Positions 5,998 through 14,298 of a stretch of DNA of 17,528 bases are shown piece after piece. Each line of letters starts with the position of its first letter. Within the stretch, counting starts at the first letter, position 1. A program made the position numbers and the translations under genes. The notes under the pieces are model-generated. The model searched no databases. It was not told the DNA's origin and saw nothing but the letters and a program-made list of their open reading frames with translations. The stretch is from Phelpsiimicrobium sp043802125 (GTDB taxonomy: Bacteria; Omnitrophota; Gorgyraeia; Velamenicoccales; Velamenicoccaceae): the NCBI GenBank assembly GCA_043802125.1, contig JAZDLG010000041.1, positions 1-17,528 on the forward strand, written 5' to 3'.

Positions 5998-7791
5998 TTA
6001 TAGCTTTAGCGCGGCTAGGAAGGCCTCTTGGGGTATTTCTACGTTGCCCACCTGCTTGAGCCTCTTTTTTCCTTCTTTTTGTTTCTCCCATAATTTTCTT
6101 TTTCGGGTAATGTCCCCTCCGTAGCATTTTGCTGTAACGTTCTTGCCTACGGGCCTGACTTTTTCAGATGCCAGGATAGTTCCGCCTACGGCGGCCTGCA
6201 GGCTGATCATGAACAATTGTCTTGGTATCAATTCTTTCAGTTTTTCAACGAGCATGCGACCTTTGGCCTGTGCCTTGTCTTTGTAGATAAGGCATGAAAA
6301 AGCGTCGCAGACCTTCCCGTTTATAAGGATGTCTAACTTGACGAGCTTGGTCGGTTTGTACCCTTCAAACTCATAATCAAGAGAGCCGTAGCCGCGGGTC
6401 ACTGATTTTATCTTGTCATAAAAATCAACGATGATCTCAGCAAGAGGCATCTCATATATGACCTTGACCCTGTCCTCTCCTAAGTAATCGTTGGCTCTGA
6501 ATTCGCCTCTTCTTTGCTTGGCCATTTCGCAGATCTCTTCAATGGAATTAGTGGGGACTATCATGAAAACGCGCACATAAGGCTCTTCGGCTAATTCTAT
6601 CTGCGCCGGGTCGGGTAATTTAGCGGGGTTGTCTATTTCTATTGTATTCTTGTCACGCGTTGTTATCCTGTAGACTACATTAGGCGTAGTCAGGACGAGG
6701 TTTAAATTGTATTCTCTTTCAAGCCTTTCCTGGATGATCTCCATGTGGAGAAGGCCTAAAAAACCGCACCGGAAACCATAACCGAAAGATTGGGATGTCT
6801 CGGTTTCAAAGACGAAAGATGAATCGTTGAGGCTCAATTTACCGATGGCTATTTTTAGATCCGGAAAATCTTTGGAATTCACAGGATAGACGCCGCAAAA
6901 CACAAGAGGTTTGACTTTCTTGTATCCGGGCAGCGGTTCCTTGGCAGGATTAACGATGTGCGTCACTGTGTCGCCTATAAGGATCTCTTTGGGGTCTCTT
7001 ATGTTGCAGGTGATATAGCCTACTTCGCCGCATGAAATTTTATCTGTTTCGGTCATCTGCGGCTTGAATATCCCTACTTCTTCTACTGTGTAAGTTTTTT
7101 CAATGTGCATCATTTTTATTGAGTCGCCTACAGCCACGGAGCCGTTAAATAGCCTGCAATAGAGTATGACCCCTTTGTAGATGTCAAACTGTGAGTCAAA
7201 TATAAGGGCTTCTAAGGGGTTATCGCTGTTCCCGTTTGGCGCCGGCAGGCATTTTACGACCCGCTCTAATATTTCTTTGATACCTATGCCTTCCTTCGCC
7301 GAAGCAAGCAGGATGTCTTCTTCGTCTAATCTTAAGACCTCGCGTATCTGGTCTTTGACTCTTTGTATATCTATGCCTATTATGTCTATTTTGTTTATTA
7401 CGGGTATTATCTTTAAGTTATGTTCGCGGGCTAAGAAAAAATTGGCAACGGTCTGCGCCTCTATGCCTTGAGTGACGTCCACGATGAGCAGCGCCCCTTC
7501 GCATGCAGCCAGGGATTTTGATACTTCATAGGTAAAGTCAACGTGGCCCGGAGTGTCTATAAGGTTTAAGGTGTATGTATTCTCGTCATCGGCCGTATAG
7601 TTTAATGTTACCGCTGAAGCTTTGATAGTGATGCCTCTCTCCTGCTCTATCTCCATATCGTCAAGGAACTGATCATGGAAGCGCCTCTTGTCAATGCCGC
7701 CTGTGAATTCAATCAACCTGTCGGCCAACGTGGATTTACCGTGGTCTATATGGGCGATTATGGAAAAATTTCTTATCAGATGTTGGTTCAT
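5998..7791 (-). CDS. lepA: Elongation factor 4 (LepA), ribosome back-translocase GTPase
   Basis: Translational GTPase acting on stalled or mistranslocated ribosomes. 597 aa, the normal family length. G1 AHIDHGKST (13-21), G3 DTPGH (79-83) and G4 NKID (133-136) are intact; the switch I region (EQERGITIKASAVTL) and the LepA-specific C-terminal domain, ending with SLQAAVGGTILASEKV and a basic tail (RKRKLWEKQKEGKKRLKQ), are present. The ATG overlaps the cmk stop as ATGA, so it is coupled to cmk, and lepB follows after 10 bases. No defect is visible. Confidence 0.98.
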   Translation of the reverse strand: MNQHLIRNFSIIAHIDHGKSTLADRLIEFTGGIDKRRFHDQFLDDMEIEQERGITIKASAVTLNYTADDENTYTLNLIDTPGHVDFTYEVSKSLAACEGALLIVDVTQGIEAQTVANFFLAREHNLKIIPVINKIDIIGIDIQRVKDQIREVLRLDEEDILLASAKEGIGIKEILERVVKCLPAPNGNSDNPLEALIFDSQFDIYKGVILYCRLFNGSVAVGDSIKMMHIEKTYTVEEVGIFKPQMTETDKISCGEVGYITCNIRDPKEILIGDTVTHIVNPAKEPLPGYKKVKPLVFCGVYPVNSKDFPDLKIAIGKLSLNDSSFVFETETSQSFGYGFRCGFLGLLHMEIIQERLEREYNLNLVLTTPNVVYRITTRDKNTIEIDNPAKLPDPAQIELAEEPYVRVFMIVPTNSIEEICEMAKQRRGEFRANDYLGEDRVKVIYEMPLAEIIVDFYDKIKSVTRGYGSLDYEFEGYKPTKLVKLDILINGKVCDAFSCLIYKDKAQAKGRMLVEKLKELIPRQLFMISLQAAVGGTILASEKVRPVGKNVTAKCYGGDITRKRKLWEKQKEGKKRLKQVGNVEIPQEAFLAALKL

Positions 7792-8468
7792 GGTCGTTTA
7801 TCTATTTCAGCTATTATGGTGTCAACTACTTCGTCTATAGAGAGACTGGTGGTGTCAATGTATACGGCATCGTGCGCGCGCCTTAAAGGCGAATGCTCGC
7901 GCGTGGAGTCTATCCTGTCTCTTTGCGCGATATCCTTCATTACGGCAGGTTCATCTATCGGGATATTTTTTTCTTTCATTTCCAGGAAACGCCTCTTGGC
8001 TCTTTCTTGGGGGTCGGCGTCAAGATAAAATTTTTTGTAAGCATCGGGGAATACGACAGTCGTTGTGTCGCGGCCTTCAAGGATGGCCTTTTTTCCTTCG
8101 GCCATCCGCCTCTGTAAGATGACCATGCGCTCCCGGACTTCTTTTATTTTCGCGATAAAAGATACGGTCTGGGCTATTGACGGTTCTCTGATCTCTTCCG
8201 TTACGTCTTTGCCGTCACAAGATACTTTCAGCCGGCCAGATGTAGTGCAATAGTCAAGCCGTATATCGCAATTAAGTGCTAGTTCTATTATTTTTTTCTC
8301 ATCGCTTGGGTCTATGCCTAACATCTTGGCCTTGAGGGCTAAAACGCGGTACATGGCGCCCGTGTCAATATAAAATAATTTCAATTTTTTAGCGACTAGT
8401 TTAGCGACTGTGCTTTTTCCTGAGCCTGCGGGGCCGTCAATGGCGATGATGGGTTTGCGCGGCGTCAT
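7788..8468 (-). CDS. cmk: Cytidylate kinase
   Basis: Phosphorylates CMP and dCMP to the diphosphates in pyrimidine salvage and nucleotide synthesis. 226 aa. P-loop GPAGSGKST at residues 12-20, CMP-binding FYIDTGAMYR just after (33-42), ILEGRDTTTVVFPDA (the GRD-T-VFPDA motif) and the lid with basic residues AQRDRIDSTREHSPL all match the family. It starts in an ATGA overlap with tyrA and ends in an ATGA overlap with lepA. In many bacteria aroA and cmk are adjacent; here tyrA takes the place directly upstream. Confidence 0.97.
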   Translation of the reverse strand: MTPRKPIIAIDGPAGSGKSTVAKLVAKKLKLFYIDTGAMYRVLALKAKMLGIDPSDEKKIIELALNCDIRLDYCTTSGRLKVSCDGKDVTEEIREPSIAQTVSFIAKIKEVRERMVILQRRMAEGKKAILEGRDTTTVVFPDAYKKFYLDADPQERAKRRFLEMKEKNIPIDEPAVMKDIAQRDRIDSTREHSPLRRAHDAVYIDTTSLSIDEVVDTIIAEIDKRP

Positions 8469-9301
8469 GATCTTGAAGGGATGAGCCTTCTCTTATCTTT
8501 AGCCTGCCTGAGGAAGCAAACCAATTCTTTTTTGTCCTGTCCGGCCACAGCTTTTTTTAATGTTTTAAGCGATGTTTCAAAAGCGTTTATGGACTTTAGG
8601 ACCTCTTTACTGTTGGATAAAAATATGTCGGCCCAGATATCAGGGTTTGAAAGCGCGATGCGTGTCGCGTCCTTCAGTCCACCTGCGGCAAAGCCGATGG
8701 TTTCTTTTGGTAGGGCCTGCATTAAAGAAAAGGCAGTTGCGTGCGGAAGATGGCTTGAAAAGGCAAGTATATGGTCGTGTTTCTCGGGTGTCATAACGAT
8801 TGTTTTGCTCCCTAGTTTTTCCCAGAATTCAGCTAAACGCGTAAGCGACTTGGATTGTTTACAATGTTGGGGCGTCAGGATCAGGATAGAATTTTTAAAT
8901 AGGTCAGCTCTGGCGTGTGATACGCCGCTTTGTTCTGACCCTGTTAGAGGGTGAGAGCCTATAAAGTTAAGCGGCGTAGCCGCCTTAACAATTTTTGATT
9001 TTGTGCTTCCTGTGTCAGTTATGATCGTTGTTTTACCCGCGATCTTTTTAAGGATCTTCAATTTTTTTATGATGTCGCTGACAGGCGAACAAAGGATGAT
9101 AAGGCCGGATAGCGCTACGGCTTTTTTAAGATCGTCGGTCCCTTCATCCACCGCACCCATTTTTACGGCAGCCGCGATCTTGCCCTTGTCCCGGAAAAAG
9201 CCGGTTACTTTATCGGCAAGCTTGTGTTTTCTGACGGCCAGGCCGACAGAACCGCCTAATAATCCGACCCCTACTATAGTTATTTTTTTAAAAGGCCTCA
9301 T
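8465..9301 (-). CDS. tyrA: Prephenate dehydrogenase (monofunctional)
   Basis: NAD(P)-dependent oxidative decarboxylation of prephenate to 4-hydroxyphenylpyruvate, the tyrosine branch. 278 aa, lacking both a chorismate mutase domain and an ACT domain, so probably not regulated through its own C-terminus. The Rossmann dinucleotide loop is GVGLLGGS (11-18), followed by DTGSTKS (96-102), the catalytic-His motif HPLTGSEQSG (117-126) and SHLPH (183-187), with GGLKDATRIA later. An arogenate-specific form cannot be excluded. AGGG precedes the ATG by four bases; the ATG is in an ATGA overlap with aroF and the stop in one with cmk. Confidence 0.95.
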   Translation of the reverse strand: MRPFKKITIVGVGLLGGSVGLAVRKHKLADKVTGFFRDKGKIAAAVKMGAVDEGTDDLKKAVALSGLIILCSPVSDIIKKLKILKKIAGKTTIITDTGSTKSKIVKAATPLNFIGSHPLTGSEQSGVSHARADLFKNSILILTPQHCKQSKSLTRLAEFWEKLGSKTIVMTPEKHDHILAFSSHLPHATAFSLMQALPKETIGFAAGGLKDATRIALSNPDIWADIFLSNSKEVLKSINAFETSLKTLKKAVAGQDKKELVCFLRQAKDKRRLIPSRS

Positions 9302-10314
9302 ATTTCCCTGTGTATCGCGAGCGCTATTTTTTCCAATTCCTGCATGAGTTCTGTAAGTTTTTCCGGAAGCAGGGATTGGGCGCCGTCCGACATAGCTTCT
9401 TCCGGTTTTGTGTGCACTTCTATCATGAGGCCGTCAGCTCCCGCGGCTATTGCTGCTTTTGCCAGAGCTCCCACAAGGCTCCACTTTCCAGCGGCATGGC
9501 TGGGATCAACAATAATAGGCAAGTGCGAGAGCTGTTTTACCACAGGTACAGCGCTTACATCAAGTGTATTGCGGGTATAATCTTCAAACGTACGGATGCC
9601 GCGTTCGCAAAGAATGACATTATGGTTGCCTTCGGCCATGATGTATTCCGCGGACATCAACAGTTCTTTGATCGTTGAAGAAAGCCCGCGTTTTAAGAGC
9701 ACCGGTTTTTTTGTCAGGCCGACCTCTTTTAATAGATTGAAATTCTGCATGTTCCTGGCGCCTATCTGGAGGATGTCCGCGTGCCGGGCGACTAATTCCA
9801 CGTCTCGCGTGTCCATGACCTCAGTGATAGTGGGCATATTGAGTTTTTTGCTGACGCGCGAGAGCATTTTAAGCCCCTCTTCGCCTAAACCCTGAAAGGC
9901 GTATGGGGAAGTGCGCGGCTTAAAGGCGCCGCCGCGAAGCACGGACGCGCCGGCGAATTTTACCTTTTCTGCTATTTCAAGCAAAAGGCCTTCGTTTTCA
10001 ATGGCGCACGGCCCCGCAAAGATGATTACGCGCCTGCCGCCTATTTTGAGGTGTTCCGTTATGTTTATGCAGGAGTTTTCTTTTTTGAATTCTCTGGACA
10101 CCAATCTGTATGGGGCCAGTACCGGGATGACGTTTTCAACACCCGGAAATACCTCAAGAGGAATGGCGCGCAGCGCGTCCTCCGGCCCTATCAGGCCTAT
10201 AATGGTCCTCTCTGTGCCTTTTGAGATGTGTGGTTTTAGGCCCAGCTTTTCGGCTCTTTCTATGATATGGTTTACATCTTCCTGTGTGGCGTCACGCCTT
10301 AAGACAATGATCAT
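9298..10314 (-). CDS. aroF: 3-deoxy-7-phosphoheptulonate synthase (DAHP synthase, type I beta with N-terminal regulatory domain)
   Basis: Condenses phosphoenolpyruvate and erythrose-4-phosphate, the first committed step of aromatic amino acid synthesis. 338 aa: an N-terminal ferredoxin-like regulatory domain (about 1-70, MIIVLRRDATQEDV) as in the Thermotoga maritima enzyme, in which aromatic amino acids bind this domain, then a TIM barrel. Metal ligands are visible: Cys103 (FAGPCAIEN), His272 (DPSHAAGK), Glu298 (MIEVH) and Asp309 (SDGAQS); KPRTSPYAFQG begins at 131. AAAGGAG eight bases upstream supports the start. ATGA overlaps join it to hisC and tyrA. Feedback inhibition by Phe/Tyr through the N-terminal domain is inferred from the family. 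Confidence 0.97.
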   Translation of the reverse strand: MIIVLRRDATQEDVNHIIERAEKLGLKPHISKGTERTIIGLIGPEDALRAIPLEVFPGVENVIPVLAPYRLVSREFKKENSCINITEHLKIGGRRVIIFAGPCAIENEGLLLEIAEKVKFAGASVLRGGAFKPRTSPYAFQGLGEEGLKMLSRVSKKLNMPTITEVMDTRDVELVARHADILQIGARNMQNFNLLKEVGLTKKPVLLKRGLSSTIKELLMSAEYIMAEGNHNVILCERGIRTFEDYTRNTLDVSAVPVVKQLSHLPIIVDPSHAAGKWSLVGALAKAAIAAGADGLMIEVHTKPEEAMSDGAQSLLPEKLTELMQELEKIALAIHREI

Positions 10315-11411
10315 TTAAGTATCTCCTTTAGTTCTTTGATGAGCTTTTGGTTTTCTTTTCTCGTCCCTATTGTGACCCTGGCGTAATTAGGCAGATCATA
10401 GCCGCTCATCTCGCGGATGATGACGCCTTTTTTAAGGAGCTCCTGAAATATTTTTTGTGTGTCAGCGTTCATGCGTATAAAAATAAAATTTGCAGCCGTT
10501 TCTTTGAACCAGATGCCGAGTTGTGACAATGAGTTGTAGAGGAACTTCTTCTCATTTCTTATAAGGTCTTTTGACCTTTTGACAAAAGTTTTATCGTCAA
10601 GCGCGGCCTGTGCCGCTACCTGAGCAAGCGAGTTGACATTAAATGGCTGCCTTACCCGCTGGGCGCAGGCTACCAGGCCGCTGTTTGCTATCATGTACCC
10701 GACACGCAAGCCCGCCAGTCCGTAGATCTTTGAAAATGTCCGCAATATAGCTATATTATTTTTATTTATCAGGCTGATAAGCTTCGGGAAATCTTTATCA
10801 GTGACATATTCAATGTAGGCTTCATCAAATACTACAAGGATATCTTTGGGTATGCCTTCCAAAAATAAAGCGACCGCTTTCGCATTTACGTAAGTCCCTG
10901 TCGGGTTGTTCGGATTGGCGATAAAAATAGCTTTAGTACGCGGCGAAATAGCTTTTTTTATTGCTGTCAGGTCATAAGTAAAGTCGCGCATGGGGATCGT
11001 TTTGACAGCAAACCCATTAATAGCGCCGCAGATCTTGTATTCAACGAAAGTCACATCGCTTGTTATGATCTCAGCTCGGGCTTCGCCCGCTTCGCCGGGT
11101 TCTTTGATGGTTTTCAAAATAATGTCAATGAGCTCATCTGAGCCGTTGCCAAAAATAAGGTTAGACTCAGGGACACTCAAGAAACGCGCGAGTTTCTTTT
11201 TTAAATAGAAGCACGTTCCTTCCGGGTAGCGGTTCAGAGAGGCAAGCGCCTTTTTAACGGCTTGAAGCGCTTTGGGCGATGGGCCCAGCGCGTTCTCATT
11301 GGAGGCAAGCTTTATTACGCCTCTTATGCCCAACTCCCTTTCAACTTCTTCAATGGGTTTGCCGGGTTTATAAGCTTCAATATTTTGTATATCTTTACGT
11401 ATTAATGCCAT
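10311..11411 (-). CDS. hisC: Histidinol-phosphate/aromatic aminotransferase (HisC family)
   Basis: PLP-dependent class I/II aminotransferase, 366 aa. PLP Lys228 lies in RTFSKIYGLAGLRVGY; NPNNPTG (166-172) and DEAY (196-199) are the cofactor-ring contacts, and the N-terminal KPGKPIEEVERELG is typical of HisC. By sequence it is a histidinol-phosphate aminotransferase. By location, between pheA and aroF/tyrA and ATGA-coupled to aroF, its likely job here is, or includes, transamination of phenylpyruvate and 4-hydroxyphenylpyruvate. HisC members with this dual role are known (for example in Bacillus). No other his gene is in view. No Shine-Dalgarno sequence precedes the ATG, seven bases after the pheA stop. 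Confidence 0.93.
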   Translation of the reverse strand: MALIRKDIQNIEAYKPGKPIEEVERELGIRGVIKLASNENALGPSPKALQAVKKALASLNRYPEGTCFYLKKKLARFLSVPESNLIFGNGSDELIDIILKTIKEPGEAGEARAEIITSDVTFVEYKICGAINGFAVKTIPMRDFTYDLTAIKKAISPRTKAIFIANPNNPTGTYVNAKAVALFLEGIPKDILVVFDEAYIEYVTDKDFPKLISLINKNNIAILRTFSKIYGLAGLRVGYMIANSGLVACAQRVRQPFNVNSLAQVAAQAALDDKTFVKRSKDLIRNEKKFLYNSLSQLGIWFKETAANFIFIRMNADTQKIFQELLKKGVIIREMSGYDLPNYARVTIGTRKENQKLIKELKEILK

Positions 11412-11418
11412 AGTTTGT

Positions 11419-12480
11419 TTAATTGCTTAGAGGGTATGAGCCCAGTATTTTTAAGAATTTGCATTTTTCTTCCAGTTCACTCAGCGCTTTCATGATCTTT
11501 TTGTCCCTGGAATGGCCGATAAGATCAATGAAGAAGAAATAATCCCACGCTTTTTTCTTTGAAGGCCTGGATTCTATTTTTGTCATATTTATCTTGTATT
11601 TTTTGAAAGGCAAAAGCATCTCATGTAAGGCGCCCACCTTGTCTTTTATAGAGAACATGATGGAAGTCTTATCATGGCCCGTAGGCTCCGCTTCAAATTT
11701 GCCTATTACGAGAAATCTTGTAATGTTGTGCGGGCTGTCTTCAATTGCCTTGGCTACGATATTTAGTTTGTATTCTTTGGCTGCCAAAAGCGATGCGATA
11801 CAGGCTGCGTTCTTTTCGCGGGCGGCTATCTGAGCGGCGCGCGTTGTGCTTGAGACTTCAATAAGGTCTGCTTTAGGCAGATTTGTCTCCAGCCAAAGGC
11901 GGCATTGGCCGAATACCTGAGGATTAGAATAGATCTTCCTGATATTTGTTTTGTCGCAGTTGGCCAGAAGATTGTGAGATATATCCAGCATTAACTGGGA
12001 ACATATTTTCAGGTCCGAGTCAACCAGCATATCCAGCGTGTGCGAGATAGCGCCTTCAATGGAATTCTCAATAGGGATGACCCCGTAGTCGGCAGTGTCT
12101 TTTTCTACCTCGGAAAAGACGTCGCCTATGGTGTTGCAAGGCAGATACCCTACAGATGAGCCGAATTTTTTTAAAGCCGCTAAATGCGAGAATGTAGCTT
12201 TCGGCCCGAGGTACGCGATGACAATAGGCTTTTCCAGCGCAAGAGACGCTGACATGACTTCTATGTAGATGGCCTCAAGGGCCTCATTGGCCAGCGGGCC
12301 TTTGTTTTGTTGGGTTATTTTCGTCAAGATGTCTTTTTCCCGCGCCGGCGCGTAAATGGAACTCTTAGATTTGTTTTTGAGTTGGCCGATCTTTAGGATC
12401 TGCTGAGCTCGCTTGTTCAAGAGTTTCACTATCTCTTTGTCCACGGCGTCAATATTTTTACGGATTTTGTTGATTGACAT
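11419..12480 (-). CDS. pheA: Bifunctional chorismate mutase/prephenate dehydratase (P-protein)
   Basis: Makes phenylpyruvate from chorismate through prephenate. 353 aa in three parts: AroQ-type chorismate mutase (about 1-85, with Arg7, Arg24, Lys35 and Arg47-Glu48 at the expected active-site positions), prephenate dehydratase (about 87-262; GPKATFS at 92-98, GVIPIENS at 133-140, NITRFLVIG at 252-260), and a C-terminal ACT domain (about 270-350) with GALH (283-286) and ESRPSKK (303-309), the Phe-binding motifs. Feedback inhibition by phenylalanine is therefore expected. GGAG six bases before the ATG lies in the last codons of scpB; the two genes overlap by 23 bases. Confidence 0.97.
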   Translation of the reverse strand: MSINKIRKNIDAVDKEIVKLLNKRAQQILKIGQLKNKSKSSIYAPAREKDILTKITQQNKGPLANEALEAIYIEVMSASLALEKPIVIAYLGPKATFSHLAALKKFGSSVGYLPCNTIGDVFSEVEKDTADYGVIPIENSIEGAISHTLDMLVDSDLKICSQLMLDISHNLLANCDKTNIRKIYSNPQVFGQCRLWLETNLPKADLIEVSSTTRAAQIAAREKNAACIASLLAAKEYKLNIVAKAIEDSPHNITRFLVIGKFEAEPTGHDKTSIMFSIKDKVGALHEMLLPFKKYKINMTKIESRPSKKKAWDYFFFIDLIGHSRDKKIMKALSELEEKCKFLKILGSYPLSN

Positions 12481-13108
12481 CTTGTTCTCCGATCTGTAAT
12501 TGTTCTTCCTCTTCTTTTGATAGCGGTGTGATCTCGCCTTCGCCGGTGGCCAGCTTCACGTCTAAGAGGATGTCTTGTTGAGCGAATTCTTCTATCTTTG
12601 GCAGTTCAGCAAGTGATTTTAAACCAAAATAATCTAAGAAGAGCCGCGTCGTGCCATAGACGAAAGGCCGGCCGATGACTTCTTTGCGGCCCACTATGCG
12701 TATGAGGTTTTTTTCAAGCAGGCTTTTGACGACGCCGTCCACGTTGACCCCGCGTATCGCTTCTATGTCTATCCGGGTCACCGGTTGCTTGTAGGCGATT
12801 ATAGAAAGCGTCTCAAGCGAAGGGCCGCTTAGCTTTTCCGTATGCTTTATTTTATAAAAACTTTTGATGACCTCAGCGTTATCCGGAGATGTCACCATTT
12901 GGAAGCCTCCGGCGATCTCTATGATGCGCAGGCCGCTGGAGCGGTCTAATAGTTCTTTTTGAAGAGATTCTATGAGTTCTCTTATTTTTGAAGATTCTAA
13001 GTTATCAAAAAGTTTTTTGATATCGTCAATGAAAAGGGGCTTGTCGCTGGTAAAGATAAGCGATTCTATAGCTGACCTTATTTTCTCTAGTTCTAGCGTA
13101 TCTTCCAT
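12458..13108 (-). CDS. scpB: Segregation and condensation protein B
   Basis: Subunit of the SMC-ScpAB condensin-like complex that organises and segregates the chromosome. 216 aa with two winged-helix regions; the diagnostic stretch is SLETLSIIAYKQPVTRIDIE (about 97-116), followed by RGVNVDGVVKSLLEK, the GRPFVYGTTRLFLDYFG segment and an acidic, disordered tail. The start is supported by GGAG eight bases upstream. It is the first gene of the aromatic operon and overlaps pheA by 23 bases. The usual partner scpA is not adjacent on either side. Confidence 0.95.
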   Translation of the reverse strand: MEDTLELEKIRSAIESLIFTSDKPLFIDDIKKLFDNLESSKIRELIESLQKELLDRSSGLRIIEIAGGFQMVTSPDNAEVIKSFYKIKHTEKLSGPSLETLSIIAYKQPVTRIDIEAIRGVNVDGVVKSLLEKNLIRIVGRKEVIGRPFVYGTTRLFLDYFGLKSLAELPKIEEFAQQDILLDVKLATGEGEITPLSKEEEEQLQIGEQDVNQQNP

Positions 13109-13142
13109 TATTTGAGCTCCATAATGTATTAGTCTTAGCGAA

Positions 13143-13183
13143 ATCCCCGTGGGTTGTACGGGGATCTATGAGGTTTTTTCCTC
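13143..13183 (-). terminator. Weak terminator-like hairpins between ruvA and scpB
   Basis: Right after the ruvA stop the minus strand shows GAGG-AAAAAA-CCTC (13183-13170) and then a perfect 8-bp stem ATCCCCGT/ACGGGGAT with a seven-base loop (13165-13143), followed by only three Ts. It could end the yebC-ruvC-ruvA transcript or attenuate it; the U-tract is poor. Confidence 0.45.
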
Positions 13184-13809
13184 TATCTCCCGATCCTTTG
13201 TTTATAAACGATGTTTAGGACTTCTTCCACGTTTTTCAGGTGCGGCTGTTTCTTTAGAGCAAGTGCTACCATTTCCTTGGCTTCGTTCTTTTTATACTGC
13301 AGCTGCATTAGTACTTCTATTGCTTCTTCAACCATGCCTCCTGAAGGCTGGGTGGGTGTTTTTGCAGAGCCGTCCTGGATGAGCCCGAACCTCCCTACCT
13401 TGCCCTGGAGCTTTGCGATTATCTCTTTGGCTCTCTGAGGGCCTATGCCAGGCAGCGAACGCAGGGAGTTCGTGTCAGCCTCGTCAATGGCCTTGGCTAT
13501 TGACGATATAGGAGTGTTGATGGCCCGGAGCGCGGCTTTGGGCCCGATACCTGAGACAGTGATGAATTCTTCAAAAAATTCTTTTTCCACCTCGTTTAAA
13601 AATCCTATTAAGACCGGTATGCCTCGCGAAGGCTCTAACTGGTGATAGTGGTATGTGACCAAATGCACCAGGCCTTCATTTGATACATTTTCGTCTATGC
13701 GGGACAATGTGATCAAAGGTAAAAAGACTTCGTATGATATGCCGTGGTTCTCAAGGATGATGGATTGCGCTTTTTTTTCTATCAATTTACCGCTGATACG
13801 AGCTATCAT
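13183..13809 (-). CDS. ruvA: Holliday junction DNA helicase subunit RuvA
   Basis: Tetrameric Holliday-junction-binding protein that loads the RuvB motor. 208 aa: N-terminal OB fold (1-65, MIARISGKLIEK), two helix-hairpin-helix motifs (VSGIGPKAAL at 85-94 and LPGIGPQRAKEII at 119-131), a linker and the C-terminal RuvB-binding domain (about 155-205, with EEAIEVLMQLQY). GGAG lies seven bases before the ATG, and the ATG overlaps the ruvC stop as ATGA. ruvB, often the next gene, is not here; a hairpin and scpB follow instead. Confidence 0.97.
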   Translation of the reverse strand: MIARISGKLIEKKAQSIILENHGISYEVFLPLITLSRIDENVSNEGLVHLVTYHYHQLEPSRGIPVLIGFLNEVEKEFFEEFITVSGIGPKAALRAINTPISSIAKAIDEADTNSLRSLPGIGPQRAKEIIAKLQGKVGRFGLIQDGSAKTPTQPSGGMVEEAIEVLMQLQYKKNEAKEMVALALKKQPHLKNVEEVLNIVYKQRIGR

Positions 13810-14291
13810 ATTTTGCTCCGCGTGATATAAGCGTGCGCTACGGCAAGCGATATCGCGTCTGTCGTGTCCATTGGCCCCAAGGATTCCTTTTTAGCTCCTG
13901 TCATATGTTCTACCATTTTTTGTATCTGTAACTTTGAGGCATGGCCGCTTCCTGTGATGGTCTTTTTGACGCTGGTCGCAGCGTATTCAAAAAATGGGAT
14001 ATGTTTTTCTTCCGATAGCATGCAGATAACGCCTCGCGCGTGGCCCAACAAAGAGGCTGTAACAGGGTGTTTGTAGTGGCTGTATAATTTTTCAAGGACA
14101 AGGCAGTCAGGCCTGTATTGGTCAATGAGCGAGGACAGGGCCGCATGGATCTTTGAAAGACGTTTTGGCATCCCATCTTTTACGCCGGTCTTGATAAATC
14201 CGGACTGCTTTATGCTAAAACCGTTTTTGCCTGTCTCTATAAAGCCGTAGCCGGTGATATTTAAGCCCGGGTCAATGCCGAGGATCAGCAT
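13806..14291 (-). CDS. ruvC: Crossover junction endodeoxyribonuclease RuvC
   Basis: Holliday-junction resolvase with the RNase H fold. 161 aa. All four catalytic acids are present: Asp7 (GIDPGLNITGYG), Glu67 (VLEKLY), and Asp142 and Asp145 (MDTTDAISLAVAH). The AGGAG of its ribosome-binding site overlaps the yebC stop region seven bases upstream, and its stop is ATGA-coupled to ruvA, so yebC-ruvC-ruvA are cotranslated. yebC-ruvC-ruvA(-ruvB) is a widespread bacterial order. Confidence 0.97.
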   Translation of the reverse strand: MLILGIDPGLNITGYGFIETGKNGFSIKQSGFIKTGVKDGMPKRLSKIHAALSSLIDQYRPDCLVLEKLYSHYKHPVTASLLGHARGVICMLSEEKHIPFFEYAATSVKKTITGSGHASKLQIQKMVEHMTGAKKESLGPMDTTDAISLAVAHAYITRSKI

Positions 14292-14298
14292 TTTTTAT

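Noticed and set aside
7181..7471. Plus-strand ORFs opposite lepA and other minus-strand genes
   Set aside because: They are antisense shadows of conserved genes with full-length family matches, without ribosome-binding sites or recognisable domains.
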